Part shown: positions 59,148 to 64,000 of the stretch, piece by piece
Numbering within the stretch: position 1 is the stretch's first letter
Layout: the number at the start of each line of letters is the position of its first letter
NCBI RefSeq assembly: GCF_019602855.1
Contig: NZ_CP080766.1
Location: 434,001 to 498,000, forward strand
Length of the DNA stretch: 64,000 nucleotides
Origin: Cupriavidus pinatubonensis
GTDB lineage: Bacteria; Pseudomonadota; Gammaproteobacteria; Burkholderiales; Burkholderiaceae
Reading direction: 5' to 3'
Notes under the pieces: generated by a model
What the model was told of the DNA's origin: nothing
The model's input: the letters and a program-made list of their open reading frames with translations, nothing else
The model's database searches: none
Position numbers and translations under genes: made by a program

Positions 59148-60332
59148 TCAGGCATCTCCGCGGGCTGGCCGGGCCGCGAGCACCGCCATATTGCGCAGTA
59201 CGAAGGCGGCGAGCAGTACGCCTGCCGTGCCCCACGCGATGGATGGCAGCCAGGGCAACAGGCCGGCCAGCGCCGGTTGCCTGGCGACGCCGGATGCGAC
59301 CATGGCAATCCGCACGCAAGCCGCCAGCGCCGCCAGGGCGAACAGAATGCCTGTCAGCCTGCCTTCGCGACCGACATGCCCCGCGTCGATGGCGGCACCG
59401 GCCGCAGCACAGAAGACCACGCCCCACAAGAGTCCGACCGCGCACTGGGCCGCCAACAGTACCGTCAGTGAAGGTGCATGGGCAATGCCGGCCAGGACCA
59501 GCGCACCCAGCGTCGCAGCGGCCGTCAGTGCGCCATGGTGAAGGAAGCGTCCACGCGGCAGTCGCGCGGGCAATAGGACGCCCATCGCAAAGCCAATCCA
59601 GAAAGCTGGCATGACGCGCACGAGTTCGCCGGGCTTCACAAATCTCAGATAGGCCGGCGCGCTGTTCACGCTGCTATGGACCTGGAAGCCGAATGCCAGC
59701 AGGAACACGGCGGCCAGCAGCAGCCACGCCATGGCCATGCCGCCAGCGCGTACGGTCGCTGATGCCGCAACAGGTAGCGGCCCCGCGTGGGCTTCCACCC
59801 ACTGCAAGGCGAGAACCGCGGCCAACAGGCCCAGGCTTGCCAACAGAAACGGCAGTGCCGGCGCTTGGCCACGCATCCACGCCGTGAGCAAGGGCGCCAG
59901 CGCGGAGGCCACCCCTACGCCGAGCATGGAGCACCCGACCAGGAATCGCGGAGCTGACTCCCGCAGCCGGCGGGCAATGATCACCATGGGCGGTGCGCGC
60001 AGCGCCGACGATGTGGCGGCCCAGCACACGGTCAGAAACAGCATCATCTGGGGCGAAGCCGATTTCGCGAGCAGGGCGAACGCGACAGCCGACACCACGC
60101 TGGCAGCGAGTATCCAAGTGCCAACCCGGTGCAAGGCATCGGCTACGCGGTCTGCGGCAATGCCCAGCAAACTGTCCATCACGACGAAGATGGCCTGGTC
60201 CATCAGGAGGATCCAGGCCACCTGCGCTGCCGGCAGGCCCGCCTGAGCGGCCAGTGCGGGCAGGAACGCCGTATAGAGCGTCCATGTCACCGCCAGCATG
60301 AACTGCACGGAGAACAAGGCCAATGCCTGCAT
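59148..60332 (-). CDS. MFS-family transporter
   Basis: A 394-residue inner-membrane protein of about twelve hydrophobic segments. It starts MQALALFSVQFMLAVTWTLY and includes VMDSLLGIAADRVADAL, the family-typical loop between helices 2 and 3. The C-terminal half keeps regularly spaced TM segments and ends with a short basic tail. Substrate unknown. Three CCGGTAT repeats lie 10 bp before the start. It is divergently or separately transcribed from PagL, which lies downstream on the plus coordinate side. Confidence 0.85.
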   Translation of the reverse strand: MQALALFSVQFMLAVTWTLYTAFLPALAAQAGLPAAQVAWILLMDQAIFVVMDSLLGIAADRVADALHRVGTWILAASVVSAVAFALLAKSASPQMMLFLTVCWAATSSALRAPPMVIIARRLRESAPRFLVGCSMLGVGVASALAPLLTAWMRGQAPALPFLLASLGLLAAVLALQWVEAHAGPLPVAASATVRAGGMAMAWLLLAAVFLLAFGFQVHSSVNSAPAYLRFVKPGELVRVMPAFWIGFAMGVLLPARLPRGRFLHHGALTAAATLGALVLAGIAHAPSLTVLLAAQCAVGLLWGVVFCAAAGAAIDAGHVGREGRLTGILFALAALAACVRIAMVASGVARQPALAGLLPWLPSIAWGTAGVLLAAFVLRNMAVLAARPARGDA

Positions 60333-60341
60333 GTCTGCCTG

Positions 60342-60362
60342 CCGGTATCCGGTATCCGGTAT
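60342..60362. repeat. Three tandem CCGGTAT heptamers before the MFS gene
   Basis: Three perfect copies of CCGGTAT run from 60342 to 60362, followed by a degenerate TCGG. They sit 10-30 bp before the minus-strand ATG at 60332, inside the ribosome-site or leader region. Confidence 0.75.
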
Positions 60363-60422
60363 TCGGTCAGCCGCGCAAGGTCGCCGTGCGGCGCTCCGGC
60401 GGCATGTACCTGCGCACTAGCC

Positions 60423-60450
60423 GGCATGGCGGGCGGCCGGCCGCCATGCC
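60423..60450. terminator. Hairpin after the pagL-like gene
   Basis: A 10-bp stem, GGCATGGCGG (60423-60432) with CCGCCATGCC (60441-60450) and an 8-nt loop, lies just past the minus-strand stop at 60474. No T-run. Confidence 0.5.
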
Positions 60451-60473
60451 TAAACAATAGTTGCTGGCACGTC

Positions 60474-61067
60474 TCAGAAGCGCGCCGAGTACTGGAGCAG
60501 GACGAAATTGATGCCCGGGTTGGGTTCCTTGATGCCCGCGTTCGAATAGTGCTGCAGGCGCAGGGCCAGTTCCGAATCAAGCGTATCGCCGAAACGGTAC
60601 CCCACGGCCACGCGATCGCCAAACTGGAAGGCCGTGGAAAAGACCTTGTCGTCGGATAGCCGCGTGCGCGATAGCACGTGGACGCCGACGCCGGCTTCGA
60701 CGAAGACGCCGCTGCGGCCCGCGCCCTGCAGGCGCAGGATCGGCGTCAGGCCAAGATCGCCAAGCGCATTCCCGCCGCTGCCATGGGGATTCCACACGCC
60801 ACCCGAGACTTCTAACCCGAGGCGCAGGCGAACGGATTGCGAGGACGTCGCCCATAAATCCTGCTTCAGATCCCAGCGCGCTTCGAGCCGCGCCATCGCG
60901 GCATCCTTGCCGGCCCCGGCGGACACGCCGAGGCGCACGGGCTCGAACCATGGCTCGGCATGCAACAGGCCGCTGATAAGCGCGCCAGACAAGGCAATGG
61001 CAGCCAGTACGGAACGGCGAACGACTCGGCTGGATGGAAAGCGATACAGGGACAGATGGCTAGGCAT
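60474..61067 (-). CDS. pagL: PagL-like lipid A 3-O-deacylase
   Basis: A 197-residue outer-membrane enzyme that removes the 3-O acyl chain of lipid A. ATG 61067 gives a signal peptide (SRVVRRSVLAAIALSGALIS, cleavage near LHA). The beta-barrel ends with the catalytic motif LQHYSNAGIKEPNPG, with H173 and S175, and the final aromatic Phe for barrel assembly. Length and motif fit PagL. It would remodel LPS and lower endotoxic signalling. The inverted repeat TGTTCC-N6-GGAACA lies about 145 bp upstream. Confidence 0.9.
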   Translation of the reverse strand: MPSHLSLYRFPSSRVVRRSVLAAIALSGALISGLLHAEPWFEPVRLGVSAGAGKDAAMARLEARWDLKQDLWATSSQSVRLRLGLEVSGGVWNPHGSGGNALGDLGLTPILRLQGAGRSGVFVEAGVGVHVLSRTRLSDDKVFSTAFQFGDRVAVGYRFGDTLDSELALRLQHYSNAGIKEPNPGINFVLLQYSARF

Positions 61068-61212
61068 GACAGCGTGGCAGGCGTGACAGCGTGGCAGGAG
61101 GGACGACGACGAGCATGGCAACGGCGGCTTCGGATGGCTGCCGGAATCCCGCTCTGGCGCGGCATTATGCAGCGTTCGGCGCATCGCAAGAAGTCACGTG
61201 GATTGCACACTG

Positions 61213-61230
61213 TGTTCCGTTTTTGGAACA
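61213..61230. promoter_or_regulatory. Inverted repeat TGTTCC-N6-GGAACA
   Basis: TGTTCC (61213-61218) and GGAACA (61225-61230) flank six bases, mostly T. It lies upstream of the pagL-like gene in the 398-bp gap between it and the chemotaxis receptor. Possible regulator site. Confidence 0.4.
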
Positions 61231-61301
61231 ATTCTTGGAATGCTATTGGGCCGTATGGAACAGCCCGTTTGATCTGCCTTTGCGCGCGCAGGCGAAAAAC
61301 C

Positions 61302-61328
61302 AAAAAAAAGCCCTCCTTGCGGAGGGCT
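61302..61328 (-). terminator. Intrinsic terminator of the chemotaxis receptor gene
   Basis: On the minus strand an 8-bp stem, AGCCCTCC (61309-61316 on plus) with GGAGGGCT (61321-61328), runs into eight T (61302-61309 read as A on plus). It lies 137 bp past the receptor's stop and is a strong terminator. Confidence 0.88.
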
Positions 61329-61465
61329 GAAGTCGGGGGGTGTAGCAAGATGCCACGTGACAGATTCTAAGGATTGGGCCTCGGAGCAAAGCCCCGAATA
61401 GTTGCGGCCGGCTTGCCATATTCACGCCTTTGTGACGGCATGCGATGGCTATGCCGGGACACGGC

Positions 61466-63175
61466 TCAGAAGGAATGCCAATCGTTGTCGGCCTCATCGC
61501 CAACACGCGGGGCCCGTGCAGGCTGAGCGGCCGGGGGCGGCCTGCGCACGGCCTGCAAGCCCGGTTGCGTGCCGCTGAATCCGCGTGCGACGGACACCGA
61601 TGGCGCGCCCTGCACACGGCTCCCTCCCTCCCCCGCGATCCGGAATACCGAAACCGCATCGGCCATGGCATTGGCCTGCTCTTCCAGCGACTTCGCCGCC
61701 GCGGCGGACTGTTCGACCAGCGCGGCATTCTGCTGGGTGCCTGAATCGATCTGGCTGATCGCGAGGTGCACCTGTTCCACGCCCTGGCTCTGCTCGCCGG
61801 ACGCCACGGAGATCTCGCCCATGATGTCCGACACCTGCTGGATCGCACGGATCACCTCACCCATGGTCTGGCCGACCTCCCCCGCTTGCCGCGAACCGTC
61901 CTGGACCATGTCCGCGGAGGACTCGATCAGCTCCTTGATTTCCTTGGCGGCCGCCGAAGAGCGCTGCGCCAGCGCCCGCACCTCGCCCGCCACGACCGCG
62001 AATCCGCGCCCCTGCTCGCCGGCACGTGCGGCCTCCACCGCCGCGTTCAGCGCCAGGATATTGGTCTGGAAGGCAATGCCCTCGATCAGGCTGGTGATGT
62101 CCGAGATCCGCCCCGAACTGCCGCTGATCCGGGCCATCGTCTGCACCATGGCCTGCACCGCCGCGTTGCCGGCATGCGCAAGGTCTCGCGCACTGCCGGC
62201 CAGCGTGTTGGCCTGGGACGCGTTGTCAGCGTTCATGCGCACGGTCTGGGAGATCTCCGTCATGCTGGCCGCGGTCTCCTGGAGCGAGGCCGCCTGTTGC
62301 TCCGTGCGCGCGGACAAATCCATATTGCCGCTGGCGATTTCACGCGATGCCACACGCACGGCCTCGCTCGATACCTGGATGCCGCGGACCGTTTGCGCAA
62401 GCTGGCTGCTCATGCGCGCCATGGCACCAAACAGCAGGCCGAACTCGTCGCGCGAGCGAATCTCGATCTGCTGGTCCAGGCGGCCTCCGGCGATCTCGTC
62501 GGCGATTTCCACGGAGCGGCGAAGCTGGCGCGTAATGGTTCGCAGCAGATAGTGCGACGCCCCCAGCGAAACGAGCAACCCAAGCACCACCAGCACCGCG
62601 GTCGTCCACAGCGCTGAACGCGCCTCCGTGAGACTCCGGCGATGGTAGTCACCGGCCTGGTTCAGGTTGACTTCCACACCGCGCGTGATGAGCTCGCCGA
62701 CCTTGTCGCCGGCCGCACCGAGATCGCTTTCCTGCAGACGGGCTGCCGCGGCCCGGTCACCGGCTTCGAGCAGGTGCAGCTCCTGTGCGACAAGATCCGC
62801 GAAGCGCGCCAGCGCCGTGTCAAGCTGATCCGCCATGTCCCGCTCGCGCGGCGACGTGACCCGCGTGGGGTAATAGGCTTGCCAGCCCTTCTTCATTTTT
62901 GCCTGGTATTCGCGCACCAGGGCCATGTCCGCACTGCCTTCGTCCTCCGAAGTCGCCTGGATTTTCCACAGCAGCCGGCGGATATGGAGTTGTGCCACGC
63001 GGACGTCCGCCAGCTCGCCGATGGCCACGGTGTTCTGCTCGTAGGCGTCGTGCATGTTCTCGTTCAGGCTCGAGATGGTTTGCAAGGCGAAAAGCCCGAT
63101 CGCCAGCATCAGCGCGATACAAACACTGAACACCAGGAGGATCCTGAACTTGATCGTATGGATGAACTGACTCAT
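61466..63175 (-). CDS. Methyl-accepting chemotaxis protein
   Basis: A 569-residue receptor. TM1 spans about residues 10-30 ([20 protein letters not shown]), then a four-helix-bundle periplasmic sensor of about 160 residues, TM2 near 192-212 ([18 protein letters not shown]), a HAMP linker, and the signalling domain with the hairpin tip [36 protein letters not shown]. The C-terminus ends DWHSF, fitting the xWxxF motif that tethers CheR/CheB. It senses an unknown periplasmic ligand and controls CheA. ATG 63175 is used; the frame is open to 63259. Confidence 0.95.
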   Translation of the reverse strand: MSQFIHTIKFRILLVFSVCIALMLAIGLFALQTISSLNENMHDAYEQNTVAIGELADVRVAQLHIRRLLWKIQATSEDEGSADMALVREYQAKMKKGWQAYYPTRVTSPRERDMADQLDTALARFADLVAQELHLLEAGDRAAAARLQESDLGAAGDKVGELITRGVEVNLNQAGDYHRRSLTEARSALWTTAVLVVLGLLVSLGASHYLLRTITRQLRRSVEIADEIAGGRLDQQIEIRSRDEFGLLFGAMARMSSQLAQTVRGIQVSSEAVRVASREIASGNMDLSARTEQQAASLQETAASMTEISQTVRMNADNASQANTLAGSARDLAHAGNAAVQAMVQTMARISGSSGRISDITSLIEGIAFQTNILALNAAVEAARAGEQGRGFAVVAGEVRALAQRSSAAAKEIKELIESSADMVQDGSRQAGEVGQTMGEVIRAIQQVSDIMGEISVASGEQSQGVEQVHLAISQIDSGTQQNAALVEQSAAAAKSLEEQANAMADAVSVFRIAGEGGSRVQGAPSVSVARGFSGTQPGLQAVRRPPPAAQPARAPRVGDEADNDWHSF

Positions 63176-63507
63176 TGTGGAAATTCGATTGCAGGCTGGG
63201 TGAAACCCCCGATACTCGCGGCCGGCATGCCTGTGCGGACGCGGTCTGCGTCGGCACAATGGCCAGGCGCGGTTTTCCCGGCCTTAACGGCAGGGCTCCG
63301 GCGGACGTGATGTCCGCCGCCAGGATCGTTGATGCGCCGCAAACAATGAAGGTGCGACAAGATGGCGCCATGTACCGCCCCAATCGAATGAAGGGCCGCC
63401 AGTGTCGGCTAGCGAACAGTCCGCGATTGCCGCCGCCATCAAGATGCGCATAACCGCCTCCGGGTGCCCATGACGCCAGGCCGCGGTGCTCGTCACGGAG
63501 GCCCGCC
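63176..63507. other. Gene-free stretch
   Basis: This 332-bp region between divergent genes contains the promoters of the receptor and the following small gene. No repeat, terminator or additional gene was recognised. Confidence 0.5.
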
Positions 63508-63861
63508 ATGTTCAGGAAAACCATGCTGACCGGCAAGCCGCAGGCTTGCACGGTAAACGCCGCGGTGCCGGCCCATGAGGCGGCCACGCCTGACGCTGTT
63601 CCCGACCAGCTTTCGCGCAGCCTCAAGACGCAGGGCGACGCCATGGTGCAGTACGGCGCGCGCCTGCTGGTGCTGCGCGAGTTCCTGGCTGCGCTGTGTG
63701 CGGGGATGTCTGCGGAACGCCGCGACAGCGTTGAGGGCGCCTTCCGCAAGCGTGTCGATGACCTGCTGTGCCTGACCGACGACCGGCAGTTGCCCGAAGC
63801 CTTTCACGCCACGCTTCTTGCCGAAATCAACTACTACCTGGGCGAGCTGAAGCGCCGCTGA
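63508..63861 (+). CDS. Hypothetical protein (117 residues)
   Basis: ATG 63508 follows GGAGG by about 6 bases. The product starts MFRKTMLTGKPQACTVNAAV and is mainly helical from residue 30 on (LSRSLKTQGDAMVQYGARLL, VLREFLAALCAGMSAERRDS, LAEINYYLGELKRR). No transmembrane segment or family is recognised. It is the last complete gene; no gene is seen in the remaining 139 bases. Confidence 0.7.
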   Translation: MFRKTMLTGKPQACTVNAAVPAHEAATPDAVPDQLSRSLKTQGDAMVQYGARLLVLREFLAALCAGMSAERRDSVEGAFRKRVDDLLCLTDDRQLPEAFHATLLAEINYYLGELKRR

Positions 63862-64000
63862 GCGACGTGCTGACCGGCCCCCGGCCGTACCAGAGCCTCG
63901 CGCGGCACAGATCACCCTTGCCATCCGGCCAGCCGCGCCTATTGTTCCCGTGAAGAGCGCACCTCAGCGCGCCAGACCACCGGGACGCCATGCCGCATCG

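Noticed and set aside
1..64000. CRISPR array, tRNA or rRNA genes
   Set aside because: No regularly spaced repeats, no CCA-ended cloverleaf and no rRNA-like stretch was seen by eye; a tRNA or Rfam scan would settle this.

Overview
The window is high-GC, densely coded DNA from a betaproteobacterium of the Burkholderiaceae, most likely Cupriavidus or a close relative. Four orphan Bug/TctC periplasmic binding proteins, Gram-negative trimeric porins ending in Phe, a PagL-type lipid A deacylase and many CoA-linked oxidation genes point that way; this is judged from gene content, since no database search was possible. No rRNA, tRNA, CRISPR array or intact insertion sequence was seen. It reads as an accessory catabolic region of a large replicon. 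|| Layout. 1-5945: porin tail, terminator, Bug receptor plus aldehyde dehydrogenase, a convergent acyl-CoA dehydrogenase, a 570-bp gap with an orphan strong terminator, and an epimerase. 6019-16569: porin, Bug receptor, a degenerate serine hydrolase, MDR reductase, SDR and double-EthD genes on +, facing a TauD-SDR-AraC operon on -, with a second AraC gene divergent from it. 16566-21928: lactate-type FMN oxidase, a large MalT-like LuxR regulator and a UspA-hemerythrin fusion. 22019-27050: BKACE enzyme, Bug receptor, quinone reductase and two SDRs. 27133-41073: beta-oxidation-like operon (MaoC, two acyl-CoA dehydrogenases, MFE2-like SDR, short AMP-binding fragment), a giant regulator that fuses an IS630-like transposase remnant to a MalT-type ATPase, and on + DUF2889, a thiolase-fold protein, a DUF35 partner and an ADP-forming acyl-CoA ligase. 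41645-48451: an in-frame fusion of a GMC alcohol dehydrogenase and an alkylsulfatase, divergent from an acyl-CoA dehydrogenase and CoA-transferase pair. 48671-54748: two LysR regulators, a VOC protein and a lyase/Bug/Rid operon. 54996-64000: SOS-boxed small gene, EamA exporter, entericidin lipoprotein, small unknown genes, DUF1579, MFS, PagL and a chemotaxis receptor. || How the genes work together. Five promoters (porin 6158, Bug 7526, hydrolase 8770, TauD operon 15423 and SDR 26926) carry the same tandem operator: two 16-bp half-sites of the type TGYCCCGRAWKGTCAA, 5 bp apart (21-bp period), in the same orientation, 75-103 bp before the start codon and 20-21 bp before a -10 box resembling NATACT. 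This is the geometry of AraC/XylS class II activation and links genes spread over 21 kb into one regulon, probably run by one or both AraC proteins here. A second circuit is the pair of TGTACGTACA-core palindromes over the divergent promoters of the alcohol dehydrogenase-alkylsulfatase fusion and the acyl-CoA dehydrogenase operon. A third is a pair of LexA boxes before a 95-residue protein of unknown function. || The strongest candidates for new biology are the shared AraC operator, the transposase-derived STAND regulator, the alcohol dehydrogenase-alkylsulfatase fusion with its two-palindrome switch, and the SOS-controlled small protein.
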